This document shows, in pieces, positions 23,349 through 32,891 of a stretch of 64,000 bases of DNA. Position 1 is the first letter of the stretch. Every line of letters starts with the position of its first letter. The DNA comes from Brachypodium distachyon (lineage: Eukaryota; Streptophyta; Magnoliopsida; Poales; Poaceae), in NCBI RefSeq assembly GCF_000005505.3, contig NC_016132.3, positions 19,458,501 through 19,522,500 of the forward strand, in the 5' to 3' direction. The position numbers were made by a program, and so were the translations under genes. The notes beneath the pieces are model-generated. The model was not told the origin of the DNA, did not search any database, and worked only from the letters and a program-made list of their open reading frames with translations.

Positions 23349-24017
23349 ATGGCGAAGGTGCACCCGAACGTGGCCGCGCCGTCGCCGCCGCTGGCGACGC
23401 CGGGGGCGGCGGAGGCAGAGGAGGAGCCGGTGGCGTTCACGGTGTGGCGCAAGTCGCTGCTGTTCAACTGCAGGGGGTTCACGGTGTTCGACGCCAGGGG
23501 CGACCTGGTGTACCGCGTCGACAGCTACGCGTCCGACTCCCGCGCCGAGGTCGTGCTCATGGACGCCGCGGGCCGGGCCCTGCTCACCGTCCGCCGCCGC
23601 AAGAAGCCCATCGGGCTCGGGGGCGGGGACCAGTGGCTCGTCTTCCCCGGCGAGGACACGCGCGCGCCGCCGCTCTACGCCGTCAAGCGGCGCGCCCCGC
23701 AGTACATCCGCGGCGGGGGCGGCGGGGGGAGCAGCAGCAAGTCCATGGCGCAGGTGGCGGCATGCCGCGGAGGGGGAGATGGGGGGAATAAGTACGAGGT
23801 GGAAGGGTCGTACGCGAGGCGGTGCTGCGCGGTGTACGACGAGCGGCGGCGCGCGGTGGCGGAGGTGCGGCCCAAGGAGGCGGTGGTGGGGACGGACGTG
23901 TTCCGGATGGTGGTGCGGCCGGGGATGGGGATGGAGGCGTCGCTCGCCATGGCCGTCGTGCTCGCGCTCGACCAGATGTTCGCCAGGCCCTCCCTCCTCA
24001 GGAGCTGGTCCTCCTAG
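23349..24017 (+). CDS. LURP-one-related (LOR, DUF567) protein
   Basis: Intronless ORF of 222 codons with ATG in strong context (GCCATGGCG). After a low-complexity N-terminus the FTVWRKSLLFNCRGFTVFD segment (about residues 31-50) starts the LOR/tubby-like beta-barrel. It continues through VYRVDSY, LLTVRRRK and QWLVFPGED to the C-terminal hydrophobic helix (about 195-215) that fills the barrel. A glycine-rich insert (IRGGGGGGSSSK) interrupts the middle of the domain. The family fold resembles tubby C-terminal domains and scramblases. Arabidopsis LURP1 takes part in defence against oomycetes, but most LOR members have no assigned function. The high GC content and single exon are usual for grass members. 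Complete and undamaged. Confidence 0.9.
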   Translation: MAKVHPNVAAPSPPLATPGAAEAEEEPVAFTVWRKSLLFNCRGFTVFDARGDLVYRVDSYASDSRAEVVLMDAAGRALLTVRRRKKPIGLGGGDQWLVFPGEDTRAPPLYAVKRRAPQYIRGGGGGGSSSKSMAQVAACRGGGDGGNKYEVEGSYARRCCAVYDERRRAVAEVRPKEAVVGTDVFRMVVRPGMGMEASLAMAVVLALDQMFARPSLLRSWSS

Positions 24018-24475
24018 CGAGTGCCTCTCAAAAATTGGCTTTCATTTTTCATTTTCTTTTCACTTTTTCTGGGGGTTTCCAACATTATTGGGGCACAAAA
24101 GTTGCTCCTGTAGTTGCCTCTTGATTTTCTCCTTGATAATATAAAGGCCAATTGGGGGGTCATTGTGGATTGAAATACCTCTGGACTTGTGTGGTTCTGG
24201 ATATTTTTTTACAGTGAACCACGCACTTTGTAAAGATTACTGAAGAGGGATAAATAGTGTAAAAAATATTAAAAGCCAATTACCGTGTCTACTTTCTCTC
24301 CCTGTTTATTCTTTGTGTTTTGTCCAAGGCTCGAAATTTTGCAACATATTTTACTTCCTTAAATTTTAAAACATTTTCATATCTTATTTTTTAACAGAGA
24401 CGCTGTGTTAAGTTTAATCTGATCTTATAGTTTCCTCAATTGAAGGATGACCTTCAGACTTCTTACTGTGGTGTA
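24018..24475. other. 3' UTR of the LOR gene and spacer
   Basis: T-rich sequence follows the stop codon, with AATATAAAGG-like possible polyadenylation context near 24138. Nothing else is seen. Confidence 0.45.
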
Positions 24476-24551
24476 CTCCCTCCGTTCCTAAGTCGTGGTT
24501 CTAGCCCAACTTTGCACTAAAACCACGACAAGTATTTAGGAACAGAGTGAG
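24476..24551. mobile_element. Stowaway MITE (76 bp)
   Basis: The ends are CTCCCTCCGTTCCTAA and TTAGGAACAGAGTGAG, imperfect inverted repeats of the Tc1/mariner Stowaway type. TA flanks both ends (24474-24475 and 24552-24553). The interior folds on itself through GTCGTGGTT and AACCACGAC-like blocks. Confidence 0.9.
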
Positions 24552-24856
24552 TAATTTTAGACATGTCGTTTTGGTACGGCGTAGTGCATGCAGTTAAAGC
24601 CGCAATCTTTAGGCTGCACAACCACATTACTTTGTAGACTTGCACTGCACATGTTTCGGGATCTGTGAACTATGCTAGGGTAACATGAGATCATTGACAT
24701 ATGCCACATTCCTTCCCCACGTCCTTTCTATGCATTGAAAGGGCCACATGCCAGTGACTTCATGCTGTCTTACTGTACGTCTGACATGCTTTTTTAGGGT
24801 CTATATAGATGGTTCATATGGTGTGAAAAATCGGATAGATACTCTCCGATCCTAAA

Positions 24857-25055
24857 CAGGGGCGGAGGCAGGGACCAGGCCAGCCCTAGCCTCCCCCCCC
24901 CCCCCCCCCCCGAAGATTTTGAATTTCTATTTGAGTCCCTGCATAACTTTGAGATTTCATCGTATAAACTTCATATTTTTATGTTCCGGCCCTCCCTAAT
25001 AAATAATATCTTCTATTCTGGTCCTCTCTCTATTTATTTTTTGGCTCCGTCACTG
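24857..25055 (+). mobile_element. hAT-type MITE with perfect 8-bp duplication
   Basis: A 199-bp element with ends CAGGGGCGGAG and CTCCGTCACTG, flanked by ATCCTAAA on both sides (24849-24856 and 25056-25063). The 8-bp duplication and CAG-CTG ends are diagnostic of hAT transposition. It holds a 20-base C-run and no coding capacity. A relative lies inverted at 19984-20208. Confidence 0.9.
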
Positions 25056-25160
25056 ATCCTAAATTTTTGGCGCTGTTTATGCGGATTGTATTTTAGAACA
25101 AGATGGTAGGAAGTAGGAACAACAATGACAAAGGAAGCATCGGCGAGTATAGTCGACGAG

Positions 25161-25279
25161 TTCTTCTGGTTGAGTTCTCTTTCCTTCTCTTCTTTGTATT
25201 CTTGCTTTTTCTCCCTGGTTGAGTTCTTCTCGACCACTTTGGCAATGAAAAGCACACGGTGCTCTTTTCGTCAAAAAAA
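25161..25279 (+). mobile_element. Short poly(A) retroposon with 15-bp target duplication
   Basis: AGTATAGTCGACGAG occurs at 25146-25160 and again at 25280-25294. The 119 bases between end in TCTTTTCGTC and an A-run, an ending I associate with plant LINE 3' ends. The insert is too short to code. It is best read as a severely 5'-truncated LINE copy or a SINE-like product of target-primed reverse transcription. Confidence 0.75.
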
Positions 25280-25294
25280 AGTATAGTCGACGAG

Positions 25295-26483
25295 GATGAT
25301 CACAAAGATGACATCTGTCTACCGATATCATCTCTCTTTTTTCAACGAAAAAAAGAAATGAGGATGATCAGCAGGGTGAGAATGAGAGTGACGCAAGCAC
25401 TCCTCCAAGTTAGCCCCTGGTCAGTTGCCAGCTGGATCTAACACACGTGGCCAGTCAACATGCCAGTTTGGAAAAAATATATGGAACCATAATCTGCCAC
25501 GATACTACGAGGTAAAATGTGGCAAATACTTCTAAATACGGTAAAATCTCTTGTCCAAAAGGAAGAAAGACGGAATGAACTTCCACTTTTGTCCACGTAG
25601 AATCTGGAACCTGAAAAAAGTTAGTGCAGTGTCCCTTTCCAGATCACTCCAGCAAGCCTGCCACGCCCAGGGGTTAATGGTGTGCGTTGAAATTCTCATC
25701 GCCGAAAGTCGCGCAACCACCGGCCTGATCTTGTTGCCCCCCAAAGCATGTATACGCTCTGCGGAGAACGGTAGTGGAGCACAAAGCGCCCACGCTGCTC
25801 AGGAAGCCAGGATTATTCAGATCATCGGATCTGTATGCGCTGCACGGTCGAAAGAATGAATATTTTGATAGTACCTGACGAGAAATAAGATCGTGCACAT
25901 TGTTCCAAACATCCAGTTAATCTCTATCCTGTATTCCTGTTTCCCGATCCTTTCAGTCTTTCAGAACGCCGACACACTATTTGCGCCTATCCTGTTTTGC
26001 GACGCATCGATCAGGTTTTACAGATTTGCGTTAGTGGGCCAATGTGATCCGACTGGCCCAAAACTTGGCCCAGGCCTGACCAGGATCCCATTTGCAGAGG
26101 CTACTGACAACATTAGTCAATCCTACAAAAGAAACAAACGAGTGAATATAATGTATTTCTTGTTCTCTAAAGTGCACAAGTCGGCCACTTTGAGTGCAAC
26201 CAGAAAGTACATTACATCAGTACAGTTCTTTGAGAGCTCATTCGGATACATAGTAGAAAGACGATGCCTCAACCAAGGCTACAGGCTATGGTAAAGCACA
26301 CGACAAAAGTTAACTCTACAACAAATCTTCTGTCGGTAGAGAATGGCTGGACACTAGAATGGCATAAATAAACAGCCTAGTACGGGAGCCTTGAAACCTA
26401 TTCAACTCAGCACCGCCTGAGGGTTTAATTGATTCAGTTATAACCAAACAAAACATCGTCCCTGAAATCTGCTGTTTCAGATT
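25295..26483. other. Intergenic region and 3' flank of the WD40 gene
   Basis: No recognisable gene. The part near 26300-26483 probably includes the 3' UTR of the minus-strand gene. Confidence 0.45.
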
Positions 26484-29400
26484 TCAATTAGCCCACACAT
26501 GAACAAGGCCTTGACGGTTGCCCGTGTAGATCTCATCTCGCTCTTCATCATAGTATAGAGCCGTGATGTCCTCAAGAGCCTCTGACATTGTACTCTGAAA
26601 CTTCCATGCCTTCTTTGGCTTGCACAAATCATCGACCTTCTTGCACAAATCATCAGCCTTTATTTTGGCCAAACATTTTCCTGTCAGTATGTTGCTGATG
26701 TTTATAGAGCCAGCTGCACACGACAAAGCAAAGATGAGTTATCATATCTTAAACATGAGTATTGTACTCATCTATCTGGTGGCTGGTGGAGACAAGCCAA
26801 TTGAGAAACAAAATTCGCCAGAGTATGAGTTATTTGGTGAGGGCAGAGCATGAGATGATGTAATGGTAGGTTTAAGTCAGCTAAATGCCAGCATTATTTT
26901 GGAATGGACAGTGAAAGAATGTCAAAGGAAACCCAAAGAATAGATAACAAGTGAACGAAGCATGCGCTGATTCACCGATGTATGACAAATTAAACAAAGT
27001 ACCATCAACAGCAAAAAATAAATATAAAATATTACCATTTTCTTCTGGAGATGAATCACTGGAACTGGAATCAGCCTTGCAGTAAGAAATAATAAGATCT
27101 TGATCACTGGTTATGTATATGTTATTGGTATTGCAGTCAGGGTGCCACAACAGGTGATCCTCAAATGATGTTACTAGTTCACCTCGGAAATTCCAAACTG
27201 CTACAGATCGATTCCGAAAAGTCAAAAACAGCTGGAGCTCGTACAGAAAGATAAAGGCAGATGGAGTCATGAACTCAGTCCTGCTCACTTCAGTCAATTG
27301 GAAGTTCCGTACCTACAATAAAGAGAAATAAAACCCTAAGCAAGAAACCACATTGTTTTGATTGATTGTGCTACTACTAGGAATCTGCAAATTAATGGTT
27401 TGAGGAAAATTTTTTACTAACATCAAGTATTTGAAGATTCTCTCCTTCCTGCTTGACCAGGAGCTTTTCATTGAACTGTTCAATGAAATCAACCTTCTTA
27501 TTCCGATGAAGGAGGTGACTGAAGGACTTCAAGACTGTACCATCCTCGATAGAAAGAATCTTCAGAGGAATAGAGCTGCTTGCTCTTGTATAAATCAATA
27601 GCATTATACCAGGACTGCTAAAAGTTAACAGGTAATTAGACAAATACAACCATGTATCCATACTAAAATGAATCAACACTTTTCAACTCAACACACATAA
27701 ATCCAGTACCAGGGTCACGGATGCATAACAAATTGAACAGATGCATATACTGAGTTCTAGATTTAATTGGTCCAATCCATCTGAGAAAAGGCATATAATG
27801 AGTTACAAGATGTACCATATTTGTGGGTTTTGTTGTTACTTGTTAGTAAGAGAAGAGGCTAAATTAGAACAGAACAATTTGTTCAACGACAAAGTGACAA
27901 GGTGTGTGCATCCATTTGAGACTCAGGGGTGAGGAAACAGGGAAAGGAAAAGTCACCTGATCTTGATTTCTTGAACATTCTTGTCAGATATGGAATACAG
28001 CAGTGTGTAGTTTTTCAAGTCGAACACCTTGTAAGTGCTGTTTGCAGAAAGAGATGTAATTAGGTCAGTTCCAGAAAGTGCACTCTATGGACATTCCAGA
28101 AGTTACAATACCTGTCTTGGGCAGAATAAGTTAAAACTTTTCCATTGACATCATCAAATTCCACGAAACCAGGCCATTTCAAGGACTCTGTCTCAAAAAG
28201 AGGGAAACCAGCATCTGGTGTTCCCCTGCGGATATACCTTGAAACAGTTGAACAGGATCTTAATCAAGATGAAAGAAACAGAATTGACTAGTGAAAGGCA
28301 TGTGGACACAAAGCTTACTCTACTGGAGTTGTCTTGCATCGCAAGGCACTGAAATTTTCAGAGCCATATACTGACACAGTAATGAGGGACTCGTTGTTCT
28401 TATTGTAGAATAAACTACGTATAACTTCATCTGGACTCCCATTCAGAAAGCATATTCTCTTATTCGTCACTGGAAATATGAGGAAAGCGTCTCAGTATGA
28501 CCATATGAAGCACATGAGCACAGCAAGAAAACAAGCATACCTCTACTAAAAGCAGCACACACTCCTGACTGTGATAAAGCGAAAACTATATCACGCGCAG
28601 CAACTATCTCGATAATTTTTGACCTTTTCCTCATGTAAGGTAGTAGCAAACTGTTTTCCTTAGGATCATGAGTGTCAAACTCTTCCTGAAAATGAAATCA
28701 AATGTGCCATATTTGAAGTTAGAACAAAAAAGGGTGATACTATTACAAAAACAGGAGAAAGGTAAAATTAGTCATTACTGCAAAAAACAGTGTTAGATGA
28801 GCACAAGTCCACGGTTGATCAGGGGTGGAGCACTCGGGGCAAGTGCTGATGGTAAAAAGGACTCAATTTTGTTGAAAACAAGGTCCCCTGCACTCTTTAT
28901 TTAACACACGAGAAATAGTAATCTGAGCAGTGTAATGTGACAGACAGTAATGAATAACCAGGAGTCCATACAAAGAGACCCATTAGTATCACCTTAACAC
29001 TCAAGTAATATATGCGCAACTGATCTCCAGCATTGATAGCCCCAGCTTGGCATCAAACAATATAAATTGAACGTATTAACTAAGAGGCTATAGACCACAG
29101 TTAAAAATTGAGGTCTTCTATATGGATTGTAATAACCTAACAAAATTGACAAGAATACAAACACAATGAATCTTAAACATCCATGAGAAAGAATCATGTT
29201 ATAATTTCCCATAAAGTAAATAACAATGCGATACCATGTCGATAATGCCCTAGACTTTCTCATAAGTCGCATGACAGGCCAGACAACATGGTGCCAAGGT
29301 GCACAGAACAGTCATCTGGTACACATCTGTTTGACTGAACAATCTTGGCGGCAAAGATCACCGTTACTCTGTAAGCGGACGCACTAGATGCGGAAAAAAT

Positions 29401-29923
29401 TCTTCATTACATCAGGCAAAACTAGCGTATTATAGCATCACCAACACACAACAATCCCATTTACCACCAACAGTTCACCAAACCTAACAAGATCTGACTT
29501 TTCCCTGCCTAGTAAACCCTAATTCCCACGCCCCACTCCGAATCGATCTCCAGACAATGGGTAGTCGCCAGGTCCATGACCTCCCAGTCCCAGAGCAGCA
29601 AATTCCCCACCCGGCAAACCCTACCTCGCCGCAGGACCACGCGACCAAACAAAACGAAACGAAGCGAGAGACAGGGGGTGAGAGAACGCAACACGGACCT
29701 GCAGCTGTATGTTGCGGAAGCGCTCCCGTGCGGAGTTCATAGCGAAGGAGCGTTCCCGGCGAGTGCTGATCTCCCGGCGCTGCAGCTTCCTCACGCTGCT
29801 GACGACCGCCTCCTGCCTCGGCCTCTTCCTCGACGCCACGACCCGCCGCCCGCTGCATGGCCGGGGGCTCGCCGAGATCCGCCTGGGCTCCATCCCCGCA
29901 ATCCGCCTGGGCTCTCGCCGCAA
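26484..29923 (-). CDS. WD40/transducin-like protein, eight exons
   Basis: Exons in order of translation: 29923-29699, 28685-28541, 28469-28319, 28237-28112, 28037-27957, 27617-27422, 27312-27036 and 26713-26484. All introns are GT-AG and the phases agree. The total of 1431 nt gives 476 residues plus stop. The N-terminus is basic and R/K-rich (possible nuclear signal, KLQRREISTRRERSF). The remainder is beta-propeller-like, with repeats such as TYKVFDLKN, VAVWNFRGELV and, at the end, ITALYYDEERDEIYTGNRQGLVHVWAN. The family is conserved across plants but I do not know its function; scaffold binding is inferred from the fold. A second in-frame ATG at 29893 may be the true start. The last exon has a duplicated DDLCK(K/P)-type segment. 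Confidence 0.93.
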
Positions 29924-30536
29924 CTCCCCGCCGCACAGACAGATCGCGTCAGGCGGACACGACGGGAGACATCGCCGGGTGCGGGTGCGAGTGACTAGGG
30001 GGAGGTTGGCGCCCCGGCGAGAAAGGCCTAGGGTTTGGGAGGGAGCCCGGCTCGGAGATTTGGGGGCGCAGGGAGGGGCAGGAAGAGGGAGGTGTGAGAT
30101 GTGCGATGGAATTAGACAGGTGTTAAAGATGAGGCGCCCGGTGAAGACTGGAGGTACGGGCCCGCGCGTCAGTGAGGAAGGGGAGCGTGGGCGGGATCGA
30201 AACGTTGGTTACCGCTGGTTTGAAATTTTTCGATGTTGTGTCCGAGCGAACAGGACACCGCCCTTCGCTAGAAAGGTTACACCGACAAGTGGGCCCTGAG
30301 TAACCGGACCCCGGTGTCAGTGATACGTATAGATACAAGCGAGGTCGGAGAGTCTGTTGAAAGGTTTTTCTTTTTTACATCACGTGGTGAGCTGGAGCTC
30401 GAATTGGAAGGTGCGCTGGGTGGACCGCGGGGCCTGGTCGAACCTTTCTGGAATGGTTTCGTCTTGGAGTTCAAAATTGGAATTTGGAAGCAGAGCGCCA
30501 ACGATTTAATTTTTCTTAGATCCTGCCACTGAAGTA
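29924..30536. other. Upstream region of the WD40 gene
   Basis: GC-rich near the gene (29924-30120), which fits a 5' UTR and promoter on the minus strand, then mixed sequence up to the minisatellite. No separate gene is supported. Confidence 0.4.
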
Positions 30537-31037
30537 TGGGCTTGTACAAATAGCGCGTTCCGACTTCGCACGCAAATTGTGAAGTGTTACCTTGTATGGG
30601 CTTATTCGAATAGCGCGCTCCGCGTTCGCGCGCAAATTGTGGCGTGTTACCTTGTTTGGGCTTATTCGAATAGCGCGCTCCGCGTTCGCGCGCAAATTGT
30701 GGCGTGTTACCTTGTATGGGCTTATTCGAATAGCGCGCTCCGCGTTCGCGCGCAAATTGTGGCGTGTTACCTTGTATGGGCTTATTCGAATAGCGCGCTC
30801 CGCGTTCGCGCGCAAATTGTGGCGTGTTACCTTGTATGGGCTTATTCGAATAGCGCGCCGCAAATTGTGGCGTGTTACCTTGAATGGGTTTGTTCAAATA
30901 GCGCGTTCCGTCTTCGCACGCAAATTGTGACGTGTTACCTGGTATGGGCTTATTTGAATAGCGCGCTCCACGTTCGTGGGCAAATTGTGGCGTCCTGTCT
31001 TCTATGAGCTTATTCGAATAGCGCGCTAAACGCAGGA
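30537..31037. repeat. 60-bp minisatellite, about eight copies
   Basis: The unit starts ATGGGCTTATTCGAATAGCG, continues with CGCTCCGCGTTCGCGCGCAA and ends ATTGTGGCGTGTTACCTTGT. Copies begin at 30537, 30597, 30657, 30717, 30777, 30837 (shortened by 12 bases), 30885 and 30945, with a partial one at 31005. The central four are nearly identical and the outer ones diverge, as expected when unequal exchange homogenises the middle of an array. Because the unit is a multiple of three, it leaves long open frames on both strands. Those are artefacts of the repeat. Confidence 0.97.
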
Positions 31038-31069
31038 AAATTATTGCGCGCAGGTTACGTTACTTGACA

Positions 31070-31115
31070 GCCGTCCGATCCCCTACCATAAGTCCATAGA
31101 AGGCGATCGGACGGC
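31070..31115. repeat. Perfect 11-bp inverted repeat with 24-base loop
   Basis: GCCGTCCGATC at 31070-31080 and GATCGGACGGC at 31105-31115 would form a stable hairpin. It may be the core of a small foldback element. No flanking duplication was identified. Confidence 0.75.
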
Positions 31116-31502
31116 ATATGTTGTGTTTATTTAGTTTGTCGTTATCGAACCGCCGTTATAATAATGGCATTGCACCGTCTAATTTGAAAAGACACGACAT
31201 ATGCCACCCCGCTGTCCCGCACTCATGGTCTCCTTTTCCCTTGGTTGCTTGTCTCTGACCATCCTCCACAAGACCACAACAACAAAACGAATCGGAAGTC
31301 ATTCGGTTTTCTAGCTTGTACGTACATCGATACATGTATACAAATCGGAAGTCATTCGCATACCGCATGTCCACAACGCGTTGACAAGTAAAGTACTACG
31401 TACAGAAACTACGCGAGAATACACCAGTCACGTATTTGTACGGCATACTAGAAGCACATATACACACGCGTGCTCGTCGATCGGAACTGCACGGCTCGCG
31501 AG

Positions 31503-32144
31503 TCACAAGTCAGTATGGCACTCCTGGCGCCGGACCTTGACATCAACAACGCCGACGACGATCCGACACACGGACCTCGCCTCGGCGCTCCGCTTCACGA
31601 ACCCGAGGAACGTCACCCGGCCCTTCACGTCCGTCCGGGCCTCGAACTCCATCTCCCCGGCCAGCACGTCCCCAACTAACGCCCCGAGCCCGGCCGCCGC
31701 CGCCACCTTCTCTCCCTGCACCGTCATGTCCATCCTTAGCGTCGCCTCGCCGCGGCTCGGCACATCGCCCGCCGGCACCGCGGCCTCGCCCACGGGCGCG
31801 CCCCGGTAGTACAGCCGCGCCGTGCTGCCGCCTGGCTGGTCGCCGGGGCGGAAGGAGAAGGAGGCCGCGTTCGGGTTGCGCACGCGGACCACGAGGAGGA
31901 AGGTGACGTTGAGCTGGATGGAGATTGTTGGTAGGAGAGTGACTCGCGGCATGGCGCCCGTGGCCGTGGCCGAGAGGAGCTCTGTTGTCGGGGGCCGCGG
32001 GCGGAACAGGGTGAGGACCAGGATGGCGGCCGCCGCGGCGAGGAGGAGGACCGCGAGCGCGGCAAAGCTGGCGCGGACGAGGGCGCGCCGGCGCCGGTGC
32101 TGGCGCGGCCCGGGCGCCGCCATGTGGCCCGATTCTTCCGGCAT
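31503..32144 (-). CDS. LEA_2/NHL (NDR1/HIN1-like) membrane protein
   Basis: Single-exon ORF of 213 codons. A basic, proline-rich N-terminus (PRQHRRRRALVR) precedes one hydrophobic segment (about residues 26-47), which predicts a membrane-anchored protein with its C-terminal domain outside the cytosol. The remainder fits the LEA_2 beta-sandwich: ISIQLNVTFLLVVRVRNPN (core NPN motif near residues 89-91), YYRGAPVGEAAVPAG and a C-terminal beta-rich part ending in an ECHTDL tail. Members of this family act in pathogen signalling or stress tolerance, and the precise role here is unknown. A second ATG lies at codon 8. No damage is seen. Confidence 0.87.
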   Translation of the reverse strand: MPEESGHMAAPGPRQHRRRRALVRASFAALAVLLLAAAAAILVLTLFRPRPPTTELLSATATGAMPRVTLLPTISIQLNVTFLLVVRVRNPNAASFSFRPGDQPGGSTARLYYRGAPVGEAAVPAGDVPSRGEATLRMDMTVQGEKVAAAAGLGALVGDVLAGEMEFEARTDVKGRVTFLGFVKRSAEARSVCRIVVGVVDVKVRRQECHTDL

Positions 32145-32891
32145 GGCGGCCGGCTAGCTTTGCCGGTCAGGTGCGCGCGCGCGCTCGCTGTGTCGGTGAG
32201 CACTGGTATGGGCCGCCCAAACTGCGTGTTCGTGCCTTCGTGGGTTCGTGCGTATGGATTTCTGAATTCTGATATAGATAGATCGCTTGCCCTGATTTGT
32301 CTTCTTCCAGCAAAACTATCTGAAATTCGCACGCTCCGGTCTGCGTCATGACTCGTGCAGCGACAGCAAGCTGACGGCCTGTTGACTTGCATCTAGCGCT
32401 GGCGGTCTCGAGCCTGCCTTTGGTGATTTTAACCGGCCAACCAGCGGGGTTTTATTATTGGTGCACAAAGGTAAAGCAGAGCGTCGTACGGTTCGTTCAC
32501 TCAACCGCGGCGGGCCTATGGCACAAGATGCATGACATAGCAATTGGAAGACACGGCACCTGTTCTCAAGATACTCAACTACCTCTTTCTCTGCATCTTG
32601 GCCAGCTCTGTTTTGTTGTTTTCAGAAAGGAACACGATGCTCCAGGGGCGTGACTTAATTCATGTATTGCTGAGAAATCACATACTTCAAAGACGTATCG
32701 CTAACAAGATTGCTAAGTATGTATGTAACATGTAACATGGATCGGTCGTGTTCACGCAAGTATAATCATGTTCTCATACTGTTTTTCCCAATTTCCATGT
32801 GCTAGCTAATTTAACCGGTACGCCGGAGTTCACAAAACCCCAACTCGATCCAGACCGACGATCCTTGAAGAAGATATGGTATGCGTGTGTA
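32145..32891. other. Spacer between LEA_2 and EUI1
   Basis: It holds the upstream region of the LEA_2 gene and the 3' flank of the P450 gene. No other ORF is convincing. Confidence 0.45.

Noticed and set aside
30277..31007. Long ORFs on both strands (206 and 142 codons) with repeating peptides
   Set aside because: They follow from a 60-bp tandem repeat whose length is divisible by three. The repeated peptides (for example GNTPQFARERGARYSNKPIQ) have no support as genes and no start context.
30537..31037. CRISPR-like array
   Set aside because: The units are contiguous without unique spacers, and the genome is a plant nuclear genome. It is a minisatellite.
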